A DNA stretch of 64,000 bases from NCBI RefSeq assembly GCF_011074885.1, contig NC_054687.1, forward strand, positions 930,001-994,000. The letters are read 5' to 3'. This document shows positions 30,788-40,032 of the stretch, in pieces; position 1 is the first letter of the stretch, and each line of letters starts with the position of its first letter. The stretch is from Brettanomyces bruxellensis. Its lineage: Eukaryota > Ascomycota > Pichiomycetes > Pichiales > Pichiaceae. Both the position numbers and the translations under genes were made by a program. Below the pieces are notes generated by a model. That model searched no databases. It saw only the letters and a program-made list of their open reading frames with translations, and had not been told where the DNA came from.

Positions 30788-32332
30788 ATGAAATGTCATC
30801 ACATTCAAGATATATCTTATTATCCAAAACATTACAGTGCAAAATCATATGCTCTCAGCAATAATGCAACACTTGATATTATACGTATGGTAATTTGGCA
30901 ACGTCTGATGGGTTCCGTTCTCTCAATATTCAAGCGCAAGCCCAAGCCCATTATTTCCATTATAGGTACCACAGGAGTGGGTAAATCAGATCTTGGTGTT
31001 TATTTGGCGGAAACAGTCAATGGAGAGATCATCAATGCCGACTCCATGCAAATGTATAAGGGATTACCTGAAATAACAAATAAACAACCGATCAATGAAA
31101 GACATGGTATAGTTCATCACGTGATAAATCATGTTAATTGGGACGAGGAATATCATATTCACCGATTTCAGAAAGAATGCTTTAAAGCTATCAAAAGAAT
31201 TCATAAGAAAGGTAAAATCCCGATTTTGGTGGGTGGAACACATTACTATTTGCAAAGTGTTCTCTTTCTAAATAAAACGGTAGACTCAGGTGATAGTCCA
31301 GATGAGTTCAAAAAAAAGTTATTGACAGAGGATCAGAAAAAGATATTGAGTACAAGTTCACCTGAGCAACTGCATAATCTACTCGTTAAATACGATCCCG
31401 TCGTGGCGATGAAATTTCATCCTCATGATGTGCGACGAATTAAAAGAGCATTGGAAATTTATTATCGTACTGGAAATACTGCTAATCAAATATATTTAGA
31501 TCAGCAAAAGCAGCAGAAGTTTCACTCGAGACTTAGATATAACACATTATTCTTGTGGGTCTACTCAAAGAAAGATGTTTTAGAACCACGGTTAGATAAA
31601 AGAGTGGATAAAATGATGAACAGTGGTGCACTAAGGGAGTTGACCGAGCTTTATGATTATTACTGTTCTCTTCCAGAGCCAAAGCCCAAAATGGATCAAG
31701 GCTGCTTCCAAGTCATTGGATTTAAAGAATTTATGCCTTATCTGACATCCAACCGAAAGCACGTATTATTGGATACATCTCAGGAGGACGTTCTCAAGGA
31801 TGAGTTATTTGTCAAATGTTGCAATCAGATGAAGTTGCGAACTAAACAGTACGCCAAAAAGCAGGTCAAATGGATTAAAAACACTTTGATTCCAGACCTT
31901 TCATCTGAGGCAGAGCATAATTGGTGTCATTTTGGCAAGATTTATGTCGTTGATGCTACCGATTTGTCATTATGGTCGAAAAATGTGAAGCAACGAGCAC
32001 AAGTTATTGTTGAGCAGTTTTTGAAGAACAAGAAAGTGAAAGAATCTGTTCCTCAAATTCCTGAAAGTCTTGCAGATGCGAATTTAATACGAGAGAAGAA
32101 AGAAGCGTTTGATAGAAGTAAATGGGTATATCATACTTGTGATCATTGCCTCGATAAAGATGGGAAGCCGTTAGTTTTTGTTGGGGACCAATATCAGATA
32201 CATTTAAAGAGTAAAAAGCATAGAAGAGCTATAAATAAAGGAAAAAGGAAAAGGGAATACGAAGCTTGGTTAAATAATAAGGAAGCGGCATCACACCAAA
32301 ATAAGATAGAGAATTCGACCAAGGATACATAG
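30788..32332 (+). CDS. MOD5: tRNA dimethylallyltransferase Mod5
   Basis: Up to 514 residues (S. cerevisiae Mod5 428), adding an isopentenyl group to A37 of tRNAs that read UNN codons, in cytosol, nucleus and mitochondria. The P-loop GTTGVGKS lies at 60-67 from this start, followed by EIINADSMQMYKGLPEITNK, the HHV motif, VGGTHYYLQSVLF and DVRRIKRALEIYY, all family signatures, and VIGFKEFMPYL. The end carries a matrin-type C2H2 zinc finger (CDHCLDKDG...HLKSKKH) as in eukaryotic members. In-frame ATGs are at 30788, 30887 and 30908. The yeast gene uses two starts to make mitochondrial and cytosolic forms, and the same could hold here. The first ATG has A at -3; the other two have C. Confidence 0.94.
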   Translation: MKCHHIQDISYYPKHYSAKSYALSNNATLDIIRMVIWQRLMGSVLSIFKRKPKPIISIIGTTGVGKSDLGVYLAETVNGEIINADSMQMYKGLPEITNKQPINERHGIVHHVINHVNWDEEYHIHRFQKECFKAIKRIHKKGKIPILVGGTHYYLQSVLFLNKTVDSGDSPDEFKKKLLTEDQKKILSTSSPEQLHNLLVKYDPVVAMKFHPHDVRRIKRALEIYYRTGNTANQIYLDQQKQQKFHSRLRYNTLFLWVYSKKDVLEPRLDKRVDKMMNSGALRELTELYDYYCSLPEPKPKMDQGCFQVIGFKEFMPYLTSNRKHVLLDTSQEDVLKDELFVKCCNQMKLRTKQYAKKQVKWIKNTLIPDLSSEAEHNWCHFGKIYVVDATDLSLWSKNVKQRAQVIVEQFLKNKKVKESVPQIPESLADANLIREKKEAFDRSKWVYHTCDHCLDKDGKPLVFVGDQYQIHLKSKKHRRAINKGKRKREYEAWLNNKEAASHQNKIENSTKDT

Positions 32333-32477
32333 CCAATTAGAATATGCAAGACCTCGCAGCCTTTTTCACTCTTTTAAAATAGACGAAAGAATTAAAGCAC
32401 AAACCAGGATGAATAAAGTAGAAATGTATAAAATGAAAAAATTTGGAGACACCCCAAACTCGAAAATGTAATTTCAC

Positions 32478-34298
32478 TCAGACTTTCTGTACAACAGACA
32501 CACCCTTATCGGTTTTCTTTTCGTCTGAGCTGGAAATTCCGTTGTTTGAAGAGCTTTCAACAACTTCCTCATCAATTAGATGATCAGCCTCATCATTTTC
32601 ATCTAGATCCTGTGGAATAAATAAGTTCAAGATAACACCAATGAAACCGGCGATTGCAAAACCAGTCTCCATAACCAAAATAATGGCATTCAAGAAACCT
32701 TCTAGAGCTTTGTTGTCACCACTATACGTGAAGACATTGTCAAACCAGTCACCCAAAAGTGTAGCACCCAAACCAAACATAAGAGAGCATGTAAGCACAA
32801 ATCTGTCACGTCTAGTGAAAGGAATTGTAGAAATAATCTTTAAACCAGAGACGGCAACAGATGTGAACAAGAACGTGGTCATTCCTCCCAAGATAGCACT
32901 TGGAATTTCAACCAAAGCTGCAGCGAATTTGGAGAAGATACCCATAATAACAAGGAAAAAGCAGCACCAGTAACCGACAGTTCTTGCGGCACATTTAGTG
33001 ATGGCTATAACACCATTGTTTTGTGCGAAGGTGGAAAGTGGAGGCAACGTCATCAAACCAGCCAGAATTCCGTTGAAACCATCTGCCAAAACACCTCCCT
33101 GGATACGTGACTCGTATAAAGGTCCAGAAATGTCCAATCTGGAGACATCCGAAGAGGCAGTAATATCACCGATGGCTTCCATCATTAACACAATATAGCA
33201 TGCCAAGAATGGAAGAACCATAGGACCATACACATTCAATCGGAATGTATGAACCCAGACGAACGTAACTGCAGGAGCAACATCGATTTCTTCGTGTGTG
33301 AAATATCCGCAAGCTGCACCAACAATACAGCCAACCAACAAACCGCAGATAACAGCACAGGATTTCATAATCGGAGAACCCCACTTCTCGCAGAAAATAA
33401 TGGTGACGTAAACCAAGAAACCGAGACCAATGAATTGAGCAGAACCCCAAGGAAGTCCTTTAGCACAAGTTCCAGAACTCATGCAACCAGAACCACCGGC
33501 GAAATCCTCAAAACCTGTCTCCACCAAAGAAACACCAATTAACAACACAACTGGACCAGTGACAACAGGAGGAAATATCCGCTGAAGAATAGCTGGTGGC
33601 AAGAAAGAAAGGACGACTTCAAGAAGACCGCATACACAAGAAGTACCGATTAATGCACCGTATCCGTCGGGACAAGGAAGCTCGTTACCTTTAGAATCGG
33701 TTGAGCAGAATCCAGTCTTGTACATCATAGGGAAGCCTTTAGTCACAATAGTGATGGTAGCAAAAGAAGTACCGACCACAGAAATTATACCAGTGCCAAT
33801 AAAGTATGGTGTCTTTGGAATGTGGAAACGAGTAATCTGGATTGCTGACAAGAATCCGGAAACCATGAGAGAAGCAGACACCAAGTACTGTTCCTGCTTG
33901 GTATCCAAATTTGCAAAACCAGAAATCATGATTGGAGGCGTAGCTAGACCTGCTAGCATGGACAATGAGTGCTGGAGACCCAAAAGCAGACCAAGAAATA
34001 TTGGCATGTCATCGTGGAGGCCAAAGAACGGTTGTGTTCTTGGCTTTTTACTGACAAATGGGACTGCAGGGATGAATAAATAAGAATAATCATAATGGCC
34101 AAGCAAACCTTCCTTTGTCGTCACCTTCTTAACAAATTTATGGAAGTTCCTGCGGATTCTTTCGGTAAAAATGAGATTTTCCTCTGGATGTGCATCCAAG
34201 TCTGCCTGGACCTCAGGATCAATCGAAGTAACACTTGAAAGCTCCTGCCGCAAAGATTGAACTGCGTGAAGGGATTTAACAGCTTCTAATTGCTTCAT
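32478..34298 (-). CDS. Uric acid/xanthine permease (NCS2/NAT family)
   Basis: A 606-residue, multi-spanning transporter of the nucleobase-ascorbate family, resembling Aspergillus UapA/UapC and Candida Xut1, which import xanthine and uric acid with protons. About 14 hydrophobic segments can be counted. The NAT signature QNNGVIAITK is at 426-435, and the functionally important Glu of MMEAIGD is at 374, as in UapA. The signature ends in Lys where UapA has Arg, a position known to affect binding, so specificity is open. The amino end has about 90 hydrophilic residues and the carboxyl end is acidic and Ser-rich. S. cerevisiae lacks this family. GATAAG sites upstream suggest nitrogen regulation. 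Confidence 0.92.
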   Translation of the reverse strand: MKQLEAVKSLHAVQSLRQELSSVTSIDPEVQADLDAHPEENLIFTERIRRNFHKFVKKVTTKEGLLGHYDYSYLFIPAVPFVSKKPRTQPFFGLHDDMPIFLGLLLGLQHSLSMLAGLATPPIMISGFANLDTKQEQYLVSASLMVSGFLSAIQITRFHIPKTPYFIGTGIISVVGTSFATITIVTKGFPMMYKTGFCSTDSKGNELPCPDGYGALIGTSCVCGLLEVVLSFLPPAILQRIFPPVVTGPVVLLIGVSLVETGFEDFAGGSGCMSSGTCAKGLPWGSAQFIGLGFLVYVTIIFCEKWGSPIMKSCAVICGLLVGCIVGAACGYFTHEEIDVAPAVTFVWVHTFRLNVYGPMVLPFLACYIVLMMEAIGDITASSDVSRLDISGPLYESRIQGGVLADGFNGILAGLMTLPPLSTFAQNNGVIAITKCAARTVGYWCCFFLVIMGIFSKFAAALVEIPSAILGGMTTFLFTSVAVSGLKIISTIPFTRRDRFVLTCSLMFGLGATLLGDWFDNVFTYSGDNKALEGFLNAIILVMETGFAIAGFIGVILNLFIPQDLDENDEADHLIDEEVVESSSNNGISSSDEKKTDKGVSVVQKV

Positions 34299-37200
34299 TT
34301 TTGGTTGCTCTTAATTCTAAGAGAAGAATTAAAAGGTTTGTGTTCCTATGTCAAAGAGGAATAGAATAAACGTCGGTTGGAAAAATAAATATTTGAAAGA
34401 CTTGTACTTTCACTTTTATATATGTGATCAGATAAGAACCCACTTATGTTACTCCAAGTAAGGCTTTAGCTCTTTTCGTCTTTTTTGGGGCAAAATCCTA
34501 TTGTTCTATATTGCTAGCTGCTAGCGAAACAATAGCTCTCCGACCCTGAATAATTTGGAAAAAAAATTCCTAAATTTGACTTCTTGCGCACTAGTGCCAA
34601 TTTCTTAAGTTATTATCAACTCAGGTCAGAAGACAAAAATTAAACGACAACGACGATAAATTTAATGTGAAATGTTTACCTAATATAGTACACCCATTTG
34701 CAATTGATTGTTGCCCCGAAGATGTCTAAATGTTCTGATATTTAAGTAATGTGTGCCGCATGAATAGACAACTTTCACCGCCAATATCGTATCTCCTCAA
34801 TATTTTTGTTAGATAAGGAATTGCCCAATAATGCAACCAGAAATTCGTGAAAAGATAGTGGGAAAATTCTTTTGAGGATCTCACAGAGCAGAGATAAAAA
34901 ATATTTATTATTTAGCATTACCATACCGTATAAAGGCACATCTTATTTCTATGATCACTCACTTATCTTATTCGGTCTTATCCAGGTTTCGCTGGTGGCA
35001 CCTACGTCTATCAAATAAGACATTATTGTTCAGTCAGTGACTACTTGTACGCTACAGCCATTTGTCAAAAAAATATACAAAGATGTTTTTTGTTCTTTTC
35101 CGTTTCAGGAGGTTCCTTTCCAATATTTTGTGTCACTTTGAAAGTCTTCTCGGTAACTAAAAGAAAGAAATACATAATCTGATTGGTTTCTTCCTTTCAG
35201 AATACAAATGTTCGCGGCGTTCGGCATAAAAATGCCGGTAAGTGAAGGTCGCTTTGCATTGTTGTCACTATTATCACTATTGTTTTGTACACCTTGTCTA
35301 GTTTAGTGTTGGATTTGCTTAGGAACAATTAGCAAAGCCCAGCCAGCCTCTTATTGAAAGTATTGCACTACAGATTACTTTCTCTTCTTCTAGCCTCGTT
35401 CTTCGATCAAATTATGATTTAAATATAATTGTTGAAATTCACTATCCGGAGTTCTCATTAACTTATCCTATTCCTTTAACTGTCTTTAGGAAGGCTTTGG
35501 TTCGCCCATAAGTGAACTTTAAATGATGGCGCTGAATAGCACCATAGTGTCGGCGATATTAATGCTTGTGTATTATCATTTATTTACTAATTAGTAAATT
35601 AACAAAGCTAATTTTTTGTAGTCTGTAATATGTTTGATTACAATTGGATTCCACCTTTGGATTGTCAAATCGGTCCCGCTCCTATTTTTGAAAATAGAAG
35701 CCTCGGTGATCTCCAGAAAAAAAAAAAGGTACACAGCCGCTTATTTGTTCTATTTTTTTTTTTTTGTTTCGAAGTTTACATTCTCCTATATAAATAGTAC
35801 TTCTAGCCGAAAGCAGGACTCAGTGTATGTTCTGGCTAAATAGGTAGTGTTTGTTAATGTCAACGCCAACTGATTAGTAGCAATATTGACTTTATTTGAA
35901 ATGAATTGTATTTAATGATCTTGGTATTGCAAAACTTGAAATTACACATCTTCAGGAAATTTGCCCTTATTTGCCTCTCCTCCTCGCATGCATGAAACAA
36001 GCCCACTGGATCATGAAATCTGGGCGGTGTAGTCTAAGTTGTAAGCAACGGGATGGTTTTGCATTTGATTTTTTGGTTCTGCGGGGTTGAGACAAGAAAA
36101 GTTGGCCGCCGTAGACATTTATTTTTAGGATTCGTACGATCGACCTTATTAAATAAGGAGAAGTTGAAATTATGGCTTCAATGAAAGCCGGACACCGACT
36201 AAGAAAATATTTACTTCTAACATTGTCAACTACTATTATCCTATCCCCATCTACAACTTAATATACCTCTTAGTTATCGTTATCCAAGTAATTATTGCAA
36301 TTCAATTCATCTCTTATTTATGTGGCTGATTACAAGTGTACAAACCAAGAAAAAAAATTTTAATTACCAATGGCAATTTAGTAAATTTATCGTGTGGCTT
36401 TATCGCAAAAGCTACGCTATGTGATAAGTAAATTCTTGTATGTCGTTCTTATTATTTGAAGTCGCTATCTCTCGTTTACCCTGTTTGGGACCATAATGTA
36501 CACCTTACACCTCCAGTAAAGAAGTCTAAATTTTTCCCATCTTGAGTTTAGCACTGCCTTATTATCGGACACCTCTTATCCCGAGCACTAAAATTTTAAT
36601 ATTTCTTTCTGTCGCGCATAGTGAATATGAAATTCTGAGTCATAGCTTAAAATTCTACGATAATCTACACCAGACACCTCGCGGCCAATACCCCGGAAAT
36701 TTTTCCCCGCGACGTGCAAGGCCTAATTACTACGTTCTTCACGTTTTCTCTTATCAAGGTATTGTTAATTATTATTATTGACTATTGATATCAACTTTTG
36801 ATCTTCGTTACTCAAATATTGGTTTCTCCTGGTAGCGTTGCTTACAAGCACTATCCAGTGGTATTTTGCCTTTGCAAATCACCAAAAGCATCAGAAATCC
36901 AACCCCACAAGTTTGGGTGTTTACTTCTTACTGTTTCCACTTCTGTTGAATATACTTCATTTTTCAATTTGAAAGCTTATAGGTAGGTATTAGTTCGTCA
37001 AGTGAAATCCATTCTTATAATATCATTCACCATGCTGTCAAATGCGTATTTCTAAGCTTTACCCGAAGTTATGATCCTTTGTTACATACCGAAGTCAAAG
37101 AATGAAGTTTAATCCTAGATCTAGGTTAAATCAGGATTTTCCCAAAAAAAAAAAATTTAAAAATAAAAAATACCTTGGATATGATATTATTTGCATACTT

Positions 37201-37764
37201 AAGATAGGGGCAAGCATTGTCGTTACTGATAAACTGGAGATGATGTCTGAGGTTTAAAATACTGCCTTGCTTCATGGTTGACTGTACAGGTCGCATTTCC
37301 GCTAGTTTTAATTAAGCTCTCGCCAGATCAACATACTAATTTTGATTTTCTTCTTCTTCTAGTTCATAGAGCTAAATAGTATTTATCAAATTGAATTACT
37401 CAAGCTTTCATCTTTGAGCCACAAAGCAAGCCCCTGAATTTCGTGTTAAACAATCCGAACCCGAGTTCATCATCTTTCTGAACGTTGACGGCCTTCGCAC
37501 AATTCTAAGCTTCCGACTTTGTGTAGATCCTTGTTGTTGCCCTCGTTCTACTTCACCGTCTTAGAGCAATTATCATATTAGGTACAGCTTTGCTCTTACT
37601 TGGACTAAGTTTGAAACAGACCTCGTTTCAACCTATTTGATATTTACTTTTTGACGACCTGTTAAGGATTTATCCCATCTGTTTTTTATTCATCTTTTTT
37701 GTTCCATTTTTAACATCTTTTTTCTCGCAGTTTTTCTTATCTCAACGGTTTCCTTTGCATCATT
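34299..37764. other. 3.47-kb gene-free region between purine permease and GDS1
   Basis: The longest non-coding stretch of the window apart from the transposon region. It holds the promoter of the permease (left) and of GDS1 (right). I see no frame longer than about 80 codons, no tRNA and no long repeat. There are GATAAG sites also at 35462-35467 (reverse) and 36423-36428, and A/T tracts. Its size resembles the multi-kilobase promoters of yeast regulatory genes. Confidence 0.6.
34431..34982. promoter_or_regulatory. Cluster of GATAAG sites upstream of the purine permease
   Basis: GATAAG is found at 34431-34436 and 34812-34817 and as CTTATC at 34962-34967 and 34977-34982, that is 133 to 684 bp upstream of the permease ATG. 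GATAAG is the site of GATA factors (Gln3/Gat1, AreA) that control nitrogen catabolic genes, and purine permeases are classical targets. Four sites in about 700 bp is more than chance would suggest. Confidence 0.5.
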
Positions 37765-39324
37765 ATGTCTGGTTTAACGACTACGGTTCAGTCCTCTTTA
37801 CCATTACAAACGTCTGTCGCTGTGGGTATTGATTCATTGAGCGAGCAATCTTCGACTCCTTCATCGACGCAGTCGATCGACCCGTCGACTGCTGCAACTT
37901 CGGTGGCAGATCCGTCGGAACTCGTAAAGCCTGTGTCCTCCACATTGAATGCGGACAAGGTCGAGAAAAAGAAGCCTTTCGATTCACAGAGCTCCGCTTC
38001 TCGCCCTAACTCGCATACTCATATGCACAAACATTACAAGAAGAATTCATCAAAGAAAGAAAAGAAAGAGAAAAAGGAGAGGAGAAAAGTTTCGAAGCCA
38101 CGTACAATAAACCATGCGACTGGTATTGCATCCAATGTTCCACTTCAAGGAGAGAGAGTTCGTCCAACGGCACATCCTTCATTAAGTGATGATGTTCTGA
38201 TGGCAATTTTCGAAATTTTACACGATGAGGATACGGATGGTAACGGAATGACCGTTAAACACATTTGTGATATTCTTATAAAGAAGCATCCAGAAATGGC
38301 CAACCTATCGTCGAAGACTTCAAACCTCGTTTCGGCAAAGCTGAATGCTTACGTGAAGAGGATTGAAAAAGGTGATAAAAGGATGAAGTATGCCCTGTCA
38401 CGTGTTTGGGCAAACACTTCCCCAAGAAGAATGTTATACATCTATCGTGGCGTGCTTGCAGATAACTATCCAGAGTTTGTTCACCATGCCATCGAGAAAC
38501 TTCGTCTCAAAGAAAGTATTAAGGAGGCTGAAATTGCTCAAAGCATGTCTGAAGCTAGCCCATCGTCATCAGCCTCACCTGCTTCTATTGGAACTCCGGC
38601 CAGTCTTAACAGCTCTGTTGGCAGCAGTACTGATGTGAATATGGATCACATCTCATCTCCATTTAGAGGCGGTGATAGAAATCCACCATTGGCTCCTGGA
38701 GTTGGTTATTTCAAGAAACAGTCTCCTTTCCAAGATGCCGTTCTTTCCTTAAAGATGCCTCAATTGTCGGTTCCATACTCTTCAGCCCCTGTCACCGCCT
38801 CATTAAACACCTGTCGTGTTCCTCTTGATTCCACGAAGGAAGCAGAAGCAAATATATCACTTTCTTCCTCTGCTTCGCCCTCATCAGCCAATCCATGGTT
38901 GAGTCTAATGAACGACTCTGAGGAAGATGAAGAAGATGAAGTGTATATGGGTCGTCGCTCCTCTGTTACTACAGTTGTTGTTCCATCTACTTTGAGCAAA
39001 AGATCGAAATCGATGAGTTTCATCCAATCGAAAAGACCAAGGACCAACAAGTTAACTGCAGCTTCAATGACACCTCGCATTCCTAGAAAGCAATCTATCG
39101 CCGATTCTCCGGGCGCTTCTGCTGCCGTTGCTGCTCTCCGTGTGTCTGCTTTGAGTAACTTTTATTCTGCAGTTGGCTCTTCTGCTAGATCCAAGGCAGA
39201 AGAGTCTCAAGCTCCACGAATTAGTAACAAATGGCTTGAAACTGTTCGTTCTGGATTCCTGAATCAGGATATAGAAAGTCCGGAGAATGTTTCACTGGCC
39301 GAATTGGATGGAATGTTTGCTTGA
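37765..39324 (+). CDS. GDS1: Gds1-like winged-helix nuclear protein
   Basis: A 519-residue protein, almost the size of S. cerevisiae Gds1 (522), a poorly understood nuclear factor linked to nitrogen and glycerol growth. The amino end is Ser/Thr-rich, followed by a basic Lys tract (about 90-112). The conserved domain at about 130-245 is helical, with LSDDVLMAIFEILHDED, MTVKHICDILIKKHPEM and NLVSAKLNAYVKRIEKGDK, matching the Gds1 winged-helix domain. The remainder is Ser/Pro/Ala-rich with an acidic DSEEDEEDE patch and a basic RSKSMSF stretch. The very long upstream region fits a regulatory gene with a complex promoter. Domain match is strong, exact function unknown. Confidence 0.85.
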   Translation: MSGLTTTVQSSLPLQTSVAVGIDSLSEQSSTPSSTQSIDPSTAATSVADPSELVKPVSSTLNADKVEKKKPFDSQSSASRPNSHTHMHKHYKKNSSKKEKKEKKERRKVSKPRTINHATGIASNVPLQGERVRPTAHPSLSDDVLMAIFEILHDEDTDGNGMTVKHICDILIKKHPEMANLSSKTSNLVSAKLNAYVKRIEKGDKRMKYALSRVWANTSPRRMLYIYRGVLADNYPEFVHHAIEKLRLKESIKEAEIAQSMSEASPSSSASPASIGTPASLNSSVGSSTDVNMDHISSPFRGGDRNPPLAPGVGYFKKQSPFQDAVLSLKMPQLSVPYSSAPVTASLNTCRVPLDSTKEAEANISLSSSASPSSANPWLSLMNDSEEDEEDEVYMGRRSSVTTVVVPSTLSKRSKSMSFIQSKRPRTNKLTAASMTPRIPRKQSIADSPGASAAVAALRVSALSNFYSAVGSSARSKAEESQAPRISNKWLETVRSGFLNQDIESPENVSLAELDGMFA

Positions 39325-40032
39325 AAGCTTACTTTTGAAGTCATCTATCAATTTACTGTCGCCGGTATCAAAGGTATACTTTTTATCTCTCTTCGGTTTC
39401 TTTACTTCTACCTTTTTTTTATTTCTTCTCTGTTACCATGTACTTGGCGCCACTTTGTTTTCTGCTCTTGTTCTTTTTTGCTGCGTTTGATTTAGCCGTT
39501 TGTGTGTGTGTGTGTTTTTATTACCTACTTTGGTTTACTGCTTTACGGTTTTCTATTTTTTTTTGTTCTTTTTTTTTATTCTGTCCTCCTTCCTATTTTA
39601 CTAGCGCGTCTTCCATCCTATTAATGTTTCTGAAATACACATCTGTGGCTTATTTATTCTAGCTCGACGACTATCCGATTTTTATGCCCTATCGAATGTA
39701 TTTCTATTTCTATCTTGTCACTTCTCTTTGTATTATATTACGTCTCTATAAAAATGTTAACTGTCTGTTCGTATCACGCATATTTGTCTGTATTGCAATT
39801 GTTAAATCCATGATAAGACTCAAAAATTGTGCACCGCCTTGAATGCTCTGGTTGGCATTTCTAAGGATGGCCGACGCGTCGCGAAATGAAAAAAAAAAAA
39901 AAAAAAAAAAATACATGCAGACAGAATTTTTCAATTGATTCCACCCTCCATTTAGTACATGGTGTGCAATAGAAGTATGTAGACTTAGATAATCTTGTTA
40001 ATCGGATAGAGTTTTGGCATATATTAGCATCA
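39325..40032. other. Intergenic GDS1 / RAD5
   Basis: About 700 bp of T-rich sequence. It contains a (TG)7 run at 39501-39514, an A tract of 23 at 39889-39911 and the cell-cycle boxes listed separately. The long Phe/Leu-rich frames on plus come from the T-rich 3' region and are not genes. Confidence 0.55.
39874..39886 (+). promoter_or_regulatory. RAD5: Adjacent MCB and SCB-type boxes upstream of RAD5
   Basis: ACGCGT (39874-39879) is followed directly by CGCGAAA (39880-39886), about 150 bp upstream of the RAD5 ATG. These are consensus sites of the G1/S factors MBF and SBF, and many yeast DNA replication and repair genes carry them. Confidence 0.55.

Noticed and set aside
39287..39662. Hydrophobic frames downstream of GDS1
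   Set aside because: T-rich 3' flank with a TG microsatellite; composition alone explains the open frames.
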